In this document: in pieces, positions 18,412 to 26,994 of the stretch
Numbering within the stretch: the stretch's first letter is position 1
Layout of the letters: every line of letters starts with the position of its first letter
Assembly: GCF_020035535.1 (NCBI RefSeq)
Contig: NZ_CP083350.1
Coordinates: forward strand, 1,436,501-1,500,500
From: Ensifer adhaerens
GTDB lineage: Bacteria > Pseudomonadota > Alphaproteobacteria > Rhizobiales > Rhizobiaceae
Direction: 5' to 3'
Length of the DNA stretch: 64,000 bases
Translations under genes and position numbers: made by a program
The notes under the pieces: generated by a model
Seen by the model: only the letters and a program-made list of their open reading frames with translations
Told to the model about the DNA's origin: nothing
Databases searched by the model: none

Positions 18412-19095
18412 ATGCATAAGGGGGCTCTGATGGCTGAGCAAAATCACGCGTCGGCACTGGCGCCGCGGCTAGCGGCCGATATACGAGACAAGCTGATTGC
18501 AGGCGAGTTTAAGCCCGGCCAGCGCCTGTCCGAGCCGGCACTCAGTGCCGACCTCGAGGTCTCGCGGAATTCGCTCCGTGAAGCTTTCCGGTTGTTGACG
18601 AAGGAAGGTTTGCTCAGGCATCAACCAAATCGGGGGGTGTTCGTAGCGACGCCCAGCATGGCATCGATTATTGATATCTATCGTGTGCGGCGGGTAATCG
18701 AATGTCAGGCAGTTTCGAGAGCCTATCCCAACCATCCAGCGGTTGGACGTATGCGCTCGGCCGTAGAGCGTGCGAAGGTTGCTCGAACAGCCGGAGACTG
18801 GCGCGTGGTCGGCAGCGAAAACATGAAGTTTCATGCCGCGATCGTCGAACTCGCGGACAGTGAGCGCTTGAACGCTTTCTATGCCCAGATTTCCGCAGAG
18901 TTGCGTCTCAGCTTCGGCTTGCTCGCGGATCCTGAGCTGCTGCATGCTCCTTATGTTGACCTTAATGTGGCTATTCTCGAAAAGCTGGAGGCAGGAATGT
19001 TGGCCGAAGCTTCGACGGCACTCGAAGCCTATCTAATGCAATCGGAGCGCACCGTTCTTGCTGCCTTCTCACGCATTGACGGGGCAAGTCTATGA
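18412..19095 (+). CDS. GntR-family regulator, FCD domain
   Basis: A GntR/FCD regulator of 227 residues from ATG 18412 (preceded by GGGGAGGG) or 221 residues from ATG 18430 (preceded by AAGGGGG); both starts are plausible. The winged HTH is LIAGEFKPGQRLSEPALSAD through SRNSLREAFRLLTKEGLL and PNRGVFV; the C-terminal helical FCD domain covers about residues 95-220 with the expected His-rich metal pocket (MKFHAAIVELADSERL). It is divergent from the second pxp operon and probably represses it until a small carboxylic or amino acid effector is present. In Bacillus the equivalent position is held by an IclR protein, KipR, so this is an alternative regulator. Confidence 0.88.
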   Translation: MHKGALMAEQNHASALAPRLAADIRDKLIAGEFKPGQRLSEPALSADLEVSRNSLREAFRLLTKEGLLRHQPNRGVFVATPSMASIIDIYRVRRVIECQAVSRAYPNHPAVGRMRSAVERAKVARTAGDWRVVGSENMKFHAAIVELADSERLNAFYAQISAELRLSFGLLADPELLHAPYVDLNVAILEKLEAGMLAEASTALEAYLMQSERTVLAAFSRIDGASL

Positions 19096-19502
19096 ACTCG
19101 TTCGCTCTAAATCTGTTCATTGAGCAAGGAACGTCGCTCAAGTTCGGACTGGCCCGCGTGCGATTTCTCTGCGTTTAAGATCGATGAAAAGACCTCAATT
19201 TTAGAAGCCGGTCGTCCGCTGCTATGAGATCGGGTAGGCAGATCCAGAAGACATTTACCTCAGTTCACATCGAGGTTGTCGATGACTGATTGCCGTCATG
19301 CGCAGCCAATGGCTTCTCCAGATCCTTCGGTAGAGTTCGGCCTTTGCGAACATGCCAATTGGCTACGCTCACGAGACCGCAACTTAAACCGCATTGTTGA
19401 TGCTCTGCAACACGTCGGGACGAGGCACGTCCCGACGCAAGGCAACGAAAGCGTTTTCTAGTGTGATTTATTCGCCTGTTTCATAACCCGGCGAGGTAGC
19501 TA
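19096..19502. other. Intergenic region with a perfect hairpin
   Basis: Between the convergent ends of the GntR and DUF262 genes. A 61-codon open frame at 19276-19461 lacks a good ribosome-binding site and a recognisable domain. The only strong element is the hairpin at 19413-19437. Confidence 0.45.
19413..19437. repeat. Perfect 10-bp inverted repeat (hairpin)
   Basis: CGTCGGGACG, loop AGGCA, CGTCCCGACG: a perfect 10-bp stem with a 5-base loop. It lies 66 bp beyond the end of the minus-strand DUF262 gene. No T-run follows on either strand, so a factor-independent terminator is only one option. Confidence 0.55.
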
Positions 19503-21293
19503 TTAAGGTGCGGGCCAAAGAAGGACCGCGCGTTCGGCCAATACGGCAGAACGCGCCTCGACTTCCTTGAAGCGAAAGTCGTTCTCCCGCGCGAGTTCCT
19601 TTGTCATGAGAATTGATGACTGACTGTATCCACCCTTCTTATATGTGAACGGGTTATTTGACGCCACAATATTCAAAGTACCCGCAAACAGGGTCAGGTT
19701 TCCGATGCGGTGGACATATTGCGGGTGCCGACTCAAAGCACGTTCGCCGAGGTATGCTGGCCAATCGCCGAATTCGTCTTTGCTCTTTTTTGATTTAATC
19801 TGCTTTGGAATAATGTGCTCGACGTGCACCGCATCTGTTCCAAGAATCCCGAGCTCGAGGTGATCGCCGTGCTTCGATAACTCGAGTTGCTCCAGGCAGT
19901 ACCGCGCTCTCTCGAGAATGTTGGAGGTAAACTGCGCAACTCTGAATTCGTCACGAAACTTCTCATCAACCGGGCATGCTTCGCGGTACGCAATGATCGT
20001 GTCCTCCAGCGGATTTCGCGGATCCACTGCGCACAGATGGGCGAACAAACTTTCGGTCTCGTTTGCTCGTTCCCTGCATACGTGTCGACGGAGGATGAAG
20101 TTTTCCGTGAGTTTGAGAACCTTTACGAAGGTCTTTTCATCGATACCGCCTGTCCGCAGGTGCATCAAGTACCCGTACGACTGAGCTGATTTAATCTGCC
20201 GGAGGTGCCGCAGATGTCGGTCGATCTTTGGAATTCCTGTCTCGGCACGTAAGATTTCTCCGTACGCCTTCGAGGCTAGGACCAGCTGATGTAGGAATTC
20301 ATTGAAGCTCATCTTCGGATGAGGCTCAAGACTGGGCTTCGTGGTCTCACCCGCGCCTTCGTCTTCTACTTGTTCTTCGTCCTCCCATTCTTCTTCATAG
20401 GCGTACCAGTGTCGGTCAGGGAGTTTCGAAGCTTCAGCGACCTCATTCATGAAGTAAGCCTGAAACTGGTACACCACACCGGACATAGTAAGCCGGGTAT
20501 GCAGCTTTGAAATCAGGAAATACCGGAAGAACGAATCCGAATCCGCGCCATCTAAGTATGCCGTTAGCTTACTCCAGCTTTTCTTGGCGTCTTCCAGTTC
20601 TGAAGTACCAAAGCGCGCTGCATTTCCCAGCATGAAATTTTTAATCAGATCAGTCGCGCTGAGTTTCAGGCCGCGGTTGTTGATTGTTTCGAAAAGCTTG
20701 AACGCGTCTTTCGCGTCACTGACGTCCAAGCGGACAATGATTGTCTGGTTCAGAAGTTTGTACGTGAAGTGACTGAGCTCGTCATCGGCGTATCCGCTAA
20801 GCCATTCACGCGTCCGCAGGAAAGCTTCCTGAAGTGTGCGATTGCCGATGGGATGATCTAAATTCTGGGAGTTGCTGCCCGCAAGGCTTCGAAAATCATC
20901 TGCGTCCAAAGTCTCCAGTTTGATCTTCGGTTGACTTGGACCACCGAACGCGCGCGCGGTAAGTAGGCGGGTAATATCGTGAACCATGTCGGTTTGGTCA
21001 AGTTGGACGAACCGCTCTCGCAAGCACTCCAACAGGATGCAAAGCGTTGTCAAGCGCTGTTGGCCGTCGACTAGCTCAAGTTCGTTGAGAGACGGGCTGT
21101 GCGGACCGATCAGGCACACGATGCTTCCAAGCAAGTGCGTATCCGTGCCTTCGATCAGGTGAATGTCGTCGAGCAATTCCCAGACTTGTTGTTTTCTCCA
21201 GGAATAACGCCTCTGGTACGAGGGAATAATGAACTGCTCGTTCGTGGATCCCAAGAGCTGTACCAGCGTCAGGGCGATGGGTTTTATCAACAT
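19503..21293 (-). CDS. GmrSD-like DUF262/DUF1524 restriction protein
   Basis: A 596-residue fused GmrSD-type protein. The N-terminal DUF262 domain has FIIPSYQRRYSW and LELVDGQQRLTTLCIL, the ParB-like nucleotide-handling motifs. The C-terminal DUF1524 HNH-type nuclease has VEHIIPKQIK near residue 505 and HRIGNLTLFAGTLNIVASN. The family includes type IV enzymes that cut modified (for example glucosylated) DNA, often phage DNA. I start at ATG 21293 because MLIKPIALTLVQLL matches the usual start; an in-frame start at 21344 would add 17 residues. It is a single-gene system with no methyltransferase nearby, as expected for type IV restriction. Confidence 0.87.
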   Translation of the reverse strand: MLIKPIALTLVQLLGSTNEQFIIPSYQRRYSWRKQQVWELLDDIHLIEGTDTHLLGSIVCLIGPHSPSLNELELVDGQQRLTTLCILLECLRERFVQLDQTDMVHDITRLLTARAFGGPSQPKIKLETLDADDFRSLAGSNSQNLDHPIGNRTLQEAFLRTREWLSGYADDELSHFTYKLLNQTIIVRLDVSDAKDAFKLFETINNRGLKLSATDLIKNFMLGNAARFGTSELEDAKKSWSKLTAYLDGADSDSFFRYFLISKLHTRLTMSGVVYQFQAYFMNEVAEASKLPDRHWYAYEEEWEDEEQVEDEGAGETTKPSLEPHPKMSFNEFLHQLVLASKAYGEILRAETGIPKIDRHLRHLRQIKSAQSYGYLMHLRTGGIDEKTFVKVLKLTENFILRRHVCRERANETESLFAHLCAVDPRNPLEDTIIAYREACPVDEKFRDEFRVAQFTSNILERARYCLEQLELSKHGDHLELGILGTDAVHVEHIIPKQIKSKKSKDEFGDWPAYLGERALSRHPQYVHRIGNLTLFAGTLNIVASNNPFTYKKGGYSQSSILMTKELARENDFRFKEVEARSAVLAERAVLLWPAP

Positions 21294-21828
21294 GGCGTTA
21301 TCCAAAATGAAAATTAAACTCAGAATTGCAGGTGTAGTCGCCAAATAAAGAACAATTCGTTTAGAGTGGAGCCATGGCGCATGAAGCGACCGAATTTTCC
21401 TTTCTCAATCGCGAAGCGTTTTCAGGGTCACGACAGTAGATCGCTGCCCCGGGGCTAAGGCCGTGGGCACATCTATGCAGACATCGAGTTAGGTGCAGAA
21501 AGTACCGACTTTTCCGTACATGATCTGGGTGGCCCGACTGTTTTCACGAATGACGCTGACCGATGTACCAAGCCGAGCGGAAGTAGCCCCCTTGCTTCAC
21601 ACACGCTCGCGGCGCTTGGAATCCAGGGCTCCTCGGATTGCGTCGCAAGCGTAATTCACCCGTTGTGCCGGCGCTGGCGCGGGAAAGCCGGACAGTCAAT
21701 GATAGTTAGTTGCCCCCGGTGCAAACTAATTGCCCGCCACGCAAACCAAGAGCGCAGCACCTCCGGCAACTCTCTCCTATACTCGCAATGGCTGCAAATC
21801 AGCGGTCGCGAAACAAGGAGAAGATGCA
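21294..21828. other. Intergenic region upstream of the Cyt-like gene
   Basis: A divergent gap of about 530 bp between the DUF262 gene and the Cyt-like gene. No convincing gene was found. It carries the two-copy 20-bp direct repeat at 21710-21749 and an AAGGAGAAG ribosome-binding site just before the Cyt-like start. Confidence 0.5.
21710..21749. repeat. Two tandem 20-bp direct repeats upstream of the Cyt-like gene
   Basis: Copies start at 21710 and 21730, each TTGCCC-N5-GCAAAC-N-AA, with about 15 of 20 positions identical. They lie 80-119 bp before the Cyt-like start codon. Head-to-tail spacing of two helical turns suggests a regulator-binding site. Confidence 0.4.
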
Positions 21829-22863
21829 ATGAACGAAGTGCTTAGGACCTCCGTTGAGCAAGGTTTTCATGGATCGAAACGGGCTATGCGTCCGCGAAAG
21901 TCACCCGTTGTGTTCATCAATACAACGCAGGACGAAGCGGAGCAATTTCAGGAGATCGTCGCCATTGATGACATCGACTACCTTACTCAAGCGATTTCGC
22001 TGACTGCGCTGTTTAACGGAGCTATCGACAATACAAGCGGACGGTTCATCCCCGGAAAAGCGCGAGAGCTAATCGCTAACTACAACGAAAGCCTCGATGT
22101 CAAAAGCCAACCTTACAAGATCGGCATCTTTAATACCCACCAGACAACGCTCAATCAGCAGCACAGCGCTGTGTCTGCAATGATCAACCAGATTCTCGAG
22201 ACGTTAAAGAAAGTAATGGGGGTTGCCCTAGGAGCGAGTTCGGTTGCCCAGATGACTGCCGCGATAACGGACGCCTTCACTAACCTCGACGAACAGTCGG
22301 GCGACGCGTGGATCTTCTGGGAAAAAAAGACTAGCCACAAGACCACCTATAGCTATGCGATCCTCTTCGCTTTCCAGGACAGTTCGACCGGAAAGCTGAT
22401 GTTTGCTCTTCCCATGTCACTTGAAATTGAGGTGGACGTTAGCTACGAGCGCGTCCTGTTCATAACTGTCGAAGACAAGGAAACTTACTCAGTCAAGCTC
22501 GACACCATGAAAGTTGGGCAACTGCTCTTTCCTAAGTCACCTGGGGCAAATGCGCTCCAAACAGCTCGTCGAATTGGCACACGCTCCGGCAGCGCTGATT
22601 GGCTTACTGCGCCAACTCCAGTGACAAATATCATTGTGACAAATTGGTCAAAAACTACGACATTCGCTACTGCCGCCACGGGCTTTTATACGGAAAATCA
22701 TCCACTTGTGCAGCTCACGGCAGTTGCGCCTAACGTCTTCAGTCCGCTGTATGACGAAAAGCAATACCTGGTCACCTTCAACCTAAACGGCGTGCAGCAA
22801 ACACGGGGCCTCATGTTGAATTGCGTCATGCCTGACGGAGAATTGTGGTTCGTCTCGATTTAA
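21829..22863 (+). CDS. Cyt-like (delta-endotoxin CytB family) pore-forming toxin homologue
   Basis: A 344-residue protein whose residues about 25-233 follow the Cyt1/Cyt2 delta-endotoxin pattern: IDYLTQAISLTALFNGAID, then helices around 105-150, then AFTNLDEQSGDAWIFW (149-164), YSYAILFAFQDSSTGKLMF, LPMSLEIEVDVSYERVLF and a YSVKLDTMKVGQLL strand. These mirror the order and spacing of the Bacillus thuringiensis Cyt2 sequence as I recall it. Cyt proteins insert into lipid membranes. No signal peptide is visible, as in Cyt proteins. Residues about 234-344 form an extra C-terminal part absent from Cyt2, rich in Thr/Val strands, possibly a second beta domain. ATG 21829 has AAGGAG upstream. An XRE gene converges on its 3-prime end. 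Confidence 0.8.
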   Translation: MNEVLRTSVEQGFHGSKRAMRPRKSPVVFINTTQDEAEQFQEIVAIDDIDYLTQAISLTALFNGAIDNTSGRFIPGKARELIANYNESLDVKSQPYKIGIFNTHQTTLNQQHSAVSAMINQILETLKKVMGVALGASSVAQMTAAITDAFTNLDEQSGDAWIFWEKKTSHKTTYSYAILFAFQDSSTGKLMFALPMSLEIEVDVSYERVLFITVEDKETYSVKLDTMKVGQLLFPKSPGANALQTARRIGTRSGSADWLTAPTPVTNIIVTNWSKTTTFATAATGFYTENHPLVQLTAVAPNVFSPLYDEKQYLVTFNLNGVQQTRGLMLNCVMPDGELWFVSI

Positions 22864-22873
22864 ATTGGACTTA

Positions 22874-23218
22874 TTAACGATCCGGGCCGAACTCGGCCCG
22901 GATTGCCTCCGTTACCGTGATGAGGGCGGCTACAATAGGTTCCGGAATGCCATCAGCAGATCCGGAGAACAGGGTAAGTTTGTCCAGATCCTTAGATACT
23001 CGATGGGCATCCATTGTGCCTCGGCCCAGAACGAGCCAATCGAGGGAGATATCAAGAGCTTGGCAAATTCTGACGGCATTCTGAAGCGTCAATTTTTGTC
23101 CCCGCTTCCACCGGCTGACTACGGAGTCATTGACGCCGATTTGGGCCGCAAAAGCCATTTGCTTCTTAACACCCTTGGCTTCTAACGCGACCTTCAGACG
23201 ATCCCCCGTGGACAACAT
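22874..23218 (-). CDS. XRE-family HTH regulator
   Basis: A 114-residue protein with an N-terminal Cro/C1-type HTH (about residues 5-62): RLKVALEAKG, MAFAAQIGVNDSVVSRWKRG and AVRICQALDISLDWLVLG. The remaining 50 residues are a short variable tail, perhaps for dimerisation. It ends 10 bp from the end of the Cyt-like gene in convergent orientation. It could be a prophage-type repressor or a regulator of neighbouring genes; the sequence does not say which. Confidence 0.8.
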   Translation of the reverse strand: MLSTGDRLKVALEAKGVKKQMAFAAQIGVNDSVVSRWKRGQKLTLQNAVRICQALDISLDWLVLGRGTMDAHRVSKDLDKLTLFSGSADGIPEPIVAALITVTEAIRAEFGPDR

Positions 23219-23573
23219 TGAAGCTCGTGGTCTCCACGGTAGGTTGCTGCTTTCCAGTCCGGAGGGGATGGATCAAACTCGCCTAAGGCAAAAATATGTC
23301 ATCGCCTGCGGCCTAGTTTACAGCTTGATTTTTGGTGTGCTCGATTCACTAGGCGTAGTTGTAGGTGATGAAACAACCTTTTCGGGTATATATGCTTAAC
23401 GAGATTTAACGTTGCCGTCCTACACGCGAAAAACTCAAAACAGCGGAATTATGTAGCAAATGCCATAAAGCGGGCGGCCGAGCAATTCAACTAAAAGGAG
23501 TGATGTCCGCCGGTTGGTTTAGTCTTCTCACCTTGACATCTGCTCGTGCTTACACTCTCACTTCATTCATGTT
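23219..23573. other. Intergenic region before the 23-bp repeat array
   Basis: About 355 bp after the divergent XRE start. An 89-codon open frame (23130-23399) runs through the XRE gene on the other strand and has no support. No gene is assigned here. Confidence 0.45.
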
Positions 23574-23700
23574 TAACATTCTGCGGAGCTTCTAACTGAC
23601 AATGTGCGAAATTCAAATTAACATTCTGCGGCTTCTCTGACTAACATTTTGCGGAACTTCTATCTTACATTCCGCGACACTCCTAACTAACATTTTGCGG
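23574..23700 (+). repeat. Six-copy 22-23-bp direct repeat array
   Basis: Repeats begin at 23574, 23597, 23619, 23642, 23665 and 23688, so the period is 23, 22, 23, 23, 23 bp. Core consensus is TAACATTYTGCGG followed by a degenerate acTTCTaac. Copies 1, 3, 4 and 6 have near-perfect cores; copies 2 and 5 are degenerate. Repeats are contiguous with no spacers, so this is not CRISPR. It resembles an iteron array or the multiple transposase-binding sites at the ends of some transposons. It ends 72 bp before the DUF4143 ATPase gene. Confidence 0.8.
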
Positions 23701-23772
23701 ATGGTCCCTTGACGGTCACCTTGCGCCTAACGTACTAAAATAAGTGACTTTTTAGTTCTGGAGCGAGCTATA

Positions 23773-25083
23773 ATGACAGAGAAGCTATATGACCGACACT
23801 TGAAGTCCGAGATTGACGATGCACTGCAAAGTGCGCGAGTGGTCAACCTAATAGGGCCACGGCAGACCGGGAAGACGACTTTGGTTCGGGACATGCTAAA
23901 CAAAGGTTATTTTGTATCACTCGATGATGAGAGCATGCTGGCAGCGGTCGAGGCCGATCCTCAAGGGCAACTTCAATCTATGGTATCTTTGGCACGGGGA
24001 GAACCAATAATCATTGACGAGGTCCAGCGATCCAAACGTGTTGTACTCACGATAAAGCGGATTGTTGATGAGAACCGGAAGATGGGCCAGTTCGTACTCA
24101 CAGGATCGTCGAACATATTTGTTTCCGCTGATGTCACAGATTCTCTTACAGGACGCGTTCAGACGCTGAAAATGCTCCCACTGAGTTCAGCTGAAATCGC
24201 TGGAGTGGAACCATGTCGTTTGCTCCAATGGGCCAAGGAAGGCGCGGAAATGGCATCGCTGCCGACTTGCCAGCCGACATCACGAGCGGAATACGTCGAC
24301 CGCATCATCCGTGGGGGATATCCAGAGATACGACCGCTTCCTGAGCGCTCCCGTCAGCGTCGATACAGAGAGTACATAGACGCTATCGTGGATAGGGACG
24401 TTGCGGATGTGATGAAAATCCGGAGAACCGACGCCATGCGGAGGTTAGTAGATCAATTGGCGGTTCGGACTGGCCATGAATTGAACATTAACGGCGTTGG
24501 GGACAAGATCGACCTGATAAGGCAGACGACCGGACAATATGTAGATATTCTTGAACGATTGTCGCTGGTTATAAGACTGCCAGCGTGGGCATCGGGGGAA
24601 GCAGGACGAGACATCAGGCATCCGAAATCTCATGTCGTTGATACCGGAATAGCTACTGCTCTAAGAGGTTTGACGGCCACAGACTTCGATCCTGGAAAGG
24701 ATCAAACGCCGCTCGGCTATCTAGTAGAAACCTATGTCTTCAACGAACTACTTAAATGTCTTCCCCTGCAACAAGATGAGTGGCGGCTATTCCATTGGCG
24801 GGACCGTGACGGGGCGGAAGTGGACATAATAGCAGAGAACGGCGACCTTTTGGTTGGCTTCGAAATGAAGGCTTCATCTACAATTTCGGCGAGCGACTTC
24901 AAGAACTTCCATACGTTCAAAACCGGCCCGGCCAAAAAGTGGAATTTTGTGGGCTTGGTCATCTATCTTGGCGACAAGGTCCTGACATTTGGCGACAGGC
25001 ACTTTGCAATACCGTTGTCGATGTTCTCGTCTTACGGCCGACCGACCGAGAAGATGGCCTCGGGCCAACTCCATGATGCGTAA
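23773..25083 (+). CDS. AAA ATPase with DUF4143 (AAA_14 family)
   Basis: A 436-residue stand-alone AAA_14/DUF4143 protein. Walker A GPRQTGKT is at residues 28-35, Walker B IIIDE at 79-83, and VLTGSSN is a sensor-like motif. The C-terminal DUF4143 part has HPKSHVVDTGIATALRG and, near residue 355, the restriction-endonuclease-like DGAEVDIIAENGDLLVGFEMKA. ATG 23773 follows GGAG. These proteins are common, poorly characterised, and often mobile or conflict-linked. Its position directly after the repeat array, with a partial inverted repeat copy downstream at 25178, makes a mobile unit worth considering. Confidence 0.85.
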   Translation: MTEKLYDRHLKSEIDDALQSARVVNLIGPRQTGKTTLVRDMLNKGYFVSLDDESMLAAVEADPQGQLQSMVSLARGEPIIIDEVQRSKRVVLTIKRIVDENRKMGQFVLTGSSNIFVSADVTDSLTGRVQTLKMLPLSSAEIAGVEPCRLLQWAKEGAEMASLPTCQPTSRAEYVDRIIRGGYPEIRPLPERSRQRRYREYIDAIVDRDVADVMKIRRTDAMRRLVDQLAVRTGHELNINGVGDKIDLIRQTTGQYVDILERLSLVIRLPAWASGEAGRDIRHPKSHVVDTGIATALRGLTATDFDPGKDQTPLGYLVETYVFNELLKCLPLQQDEWRLFHWRDRDGAEVDIIAENGDLLVGFEMKASSTISASDFKNFHTFKTGPAKKWNFVGLVIYLGDKVLTFGDRHFAIPLSMFSSYGRPTEKMASGQLHDA

Positions 25084-25177
25084 GGGCATAAGAAACAGCT
25101 ACAGAGGTTTGGAAGGCCCGCCATTAGACGAAAGCCAAACCACTAGCTGGTCTGAAATCCTGTCGCATTTGCTACAT

Positions 25178-25189
25178 AGTTCCGCAAAA
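25178..25189 (-). repeat. Inverted partial copy of the 23-bp repeat core
   Basis: AGTTCCGCAAAA is an exact 12-base match, in opposite orientation, to the TTTTGCGGAACT part of the repeat copy at 23642. It lies about 95 bp after the DUF4143 ATPase gene, so the gene is flanked by inverted copies. One short match may be coincidence. Confidence 0.35.
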
Positions 25190-25242
25190 CAGCGCGGACC
25201 GCTGGTGACAGGCGTCGGAGTGCTTTCTTTGGGGCGCTAGGG

Positions 25243-25410
25243 ATGCCGGTCATGTGCCTGGTCAAGGATTCGCTTGAAATTTTCGAAAAGGAGGGTTTGC
25301 ACTGCATTCCTATCGCGGCGGAGCGCAGCCGCGAGATTTCCACGCAAATGCTGACGTCATTTGGGCCGACTTGGCCGTCCATCGTCACCGTGAAGGGGCC
25401 ATCTGAATGA
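25243..25410 (+). CDS. Small hypothetical ORF (55 aa)
   Basis: An ATG-initiated 55-codon frame with reasonable codon use (MPVMCLVKDSLEIFEKEG...). No recognised domain and only a weak ribosome-binding site (CTAGGG). It could be the tail of a decayed gene or a real small protein. It lies between the DUF4143 ATPase and the membrane nuclease-like gene. Confidence 0.25.
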   Translation: MPVMCLVKDSLEIFEKEGLHCIPIAAERSREISTQMLTSFGPTWPSIVTVKGPSE

Positions 25411-25629
25411 TAATCTCAACCTAAGATGCCCGTCAGGCTAGATTGGCAGGTTGCCTGTCAACTAGACATAAACGATCTTGCCACGTTCAATTTTGAACGG
25501 CGTTTGCTCGGTCCGACTACGTGAAGGGGTGATAGGTTGATAACGAAGATGAGATAAGTTTGCTCGATCGAGAGCAATTAAAGCGTTGGTCGGTGATAGT
25601 GCCAGTAATCTTTGTGAGTGTAATATATA

Positions 25630-26451
25630 ATGATTGAAAAAATCGGTCACATCAAAAATCCACTGACCGTTATTGCCGCATTCGCCGGCTTCGCTGAAGT
25701 TAGTGGAACCGTGATACTGCCGTTCCTTGAGAAAGATATCCAGTATACATACGTCTGGTTTCTGATGCTATTTCCAACGGCTTTGGTTGGCATCTTTTTT
25801 ACCACGCTGGCACTCAACCATGTCGTGCTATACGCTCCCTCAGACTACAGTGATCCGAATTCGTTTGAGCGCTTGTTCGAGCAAAGTAAGCCTAGCGTCC
25901 GCCTCGAAAAGATTAACATCGAAGCGACGGAATCTGAAGCAACGACCGAGCAGAGTCTGGAGGATGCCGCCGCTCAGGACGGGCCAACATTTGTCGGCGC
26001 GGACGAACCTGGTAAGCCGTTGTTGGCGAGTTCCCCTGCACTTCTCGCCGAAGAACTTCTTATAGCCAGGTACTCGAAAGACCGCGGAATTTCGCTGGCG
26101 CGAGGAGTTTCCCCAGCCAAGCTTCCCAATATCGGCTTCGATGGCGTTGCGATTACTTCTGACTCGGTAGTCATCGTTGAGACGAAGTTTTATCGAAAGT
26201 CGGGACCGAGTTTGGCGACCGCAAAACGGGAGATGGGCAAGGTTGCCGCTTTCGTCAGTTCTCTGGCTAATCAGTCTCGCTCAGTAACCATGGTGTGGGC
26301 GATAGCACTGGATTACCCGGTGAATGATCCTAGGGTGCATCAAATCAAACGCACTCTAAAGAGAGCCTCGCTCGAGTTTCCTTTCAAAGTAGAGGTTGTG
26401 TTCTACGAGTTCAATGAGCTTGTGGGATCGGCTACGCGGATGGACGGATGA
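25630..26451 (+). CDS. Membrane-anchored protein with a PD-(D/E)XK-like C-terminal domain
   Basis: A 273-residue protein. Two transmembrane helices lie at about residues 11-33 and 39-63, followed by an acidic linker (90-130) and a soluble domain. In the soluble domain NIGFDGVAITSDSVVIVETKFYR places Asp171, Glu184 and Lys186 in the D-x12-ExK pattern of restriction-endonuclease-like nucleases, with hydrophobic strands around them. I do not recognise a named family. A membrane-tethered nuclease-like domain suggests a defence role, perhaps against entering DNA, which is an inference from motif and neighbourhood. The ribosome-binding site is weak and the start is not certain. Confidence 0.7.
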   Translation: MIEKIGHIKNPLTVIAAFAGFAEVSGTVILPFLEKDIQYTYVWFLMLFPTALVGIFFTTLALNHVVLYAPSDYSDPNSFERLFEQSKPSVRLEKINIEATESEATTEQSLEDAAAQDGPTFVGADEPGKPLLASSPALLAEELLIARYSKDRGISLARGVSPAKLPNIGFDGVAITSDSVVIVETKFYRKSGPSLATAKREMGKVAAFVSSLANQSRSVTMVWAIALDYPVNDPRVHQIKRTLKRASLEFPFKVEVVFYEFNELVGSATRMDG

Positions 26452-26649
26452 ATAATCCGGCTGGCCAAACCACGCTGCGCCTTTCCGCCGATTACTCGCA
26501 CCGTGCCATTTGGCGTCGAGACTGTATTAGCCCCGGATAAAACGTTGGGGGGCAGGTCACCCGCTTCAATACATTGTAGGATTCACCAACTATCGCGACG
26601 GCGCTTTTGGCATTAGTCGTTCGTGCATCAGGAAGCAGGAGTGTTCCCC

Positions 26650-26922
26650 ATGCACATACTTTATGGCTTTCAGCTTGCGCCCGGCAGCGACGCCTCGCTT
26701 TCGTTCACCTCGACCTTAGAGGAGTGCAAGGCCGCGGCGAAGGAACTGCGTGATGAAAAAAGAGCGCTGCCAGAGGAGGACCATATAGAAGCGGCGATGG
26801 CACTATACGAATGCCGTTTTCGGTCCGACACATCCGCCCTGTTGGATATGCTCAATAACCCAGATGCGGATTATAAGCTGACAATGATAAGCAAGAAGCT
26901 TGTTGCCGTTGTAGTCGATTGA
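26650..26922 (+). CDS. Hypothetical small protein (90 aa)
   Basis: A 90-residue protein of unknown function. ATG 26650 has GCAGGAG upstream, which favours it over an in-frame start at 26623. It is mixed alpha/beta with a Lys/Glu-rich helix (ECKAAAKELRDEKRALPEEDH) and ends with hydrophobic strands. No signal peptide or membrane segment. Confidence 0.6.
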   Translation: MHILYGFQLAPGSDASLSFTSTLEECKAAAKELRDEKRALPEEDHIEAAMALYECRFRSDTSALLDMLNNPDADYKLTMISKKLVAVVVD

Positions 26923-26994
26923 CTAGCGAACATTGACCTCGCGCTTGAGATCATGTGTTTCGCCCGGCTATGATTGGTGAGGAGCGAAGTCAAA

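Noticed and set aside
19276..19461. A 61-codon open frame after the GntR gene
   Set aside because: No credible ribosome-binding site, no domain, and it runs through a perfect hairpin.
23574..23700. CRISPR-like repeat array
   Set aside because: Repeats are contiguous with a 23-bp period and no unique spacers, and no cas genes are present.
25143..25388. An 81-codon minus-strand frame
   Set aside because: Antisense to a better plus-strand small frame and lacking start signals.
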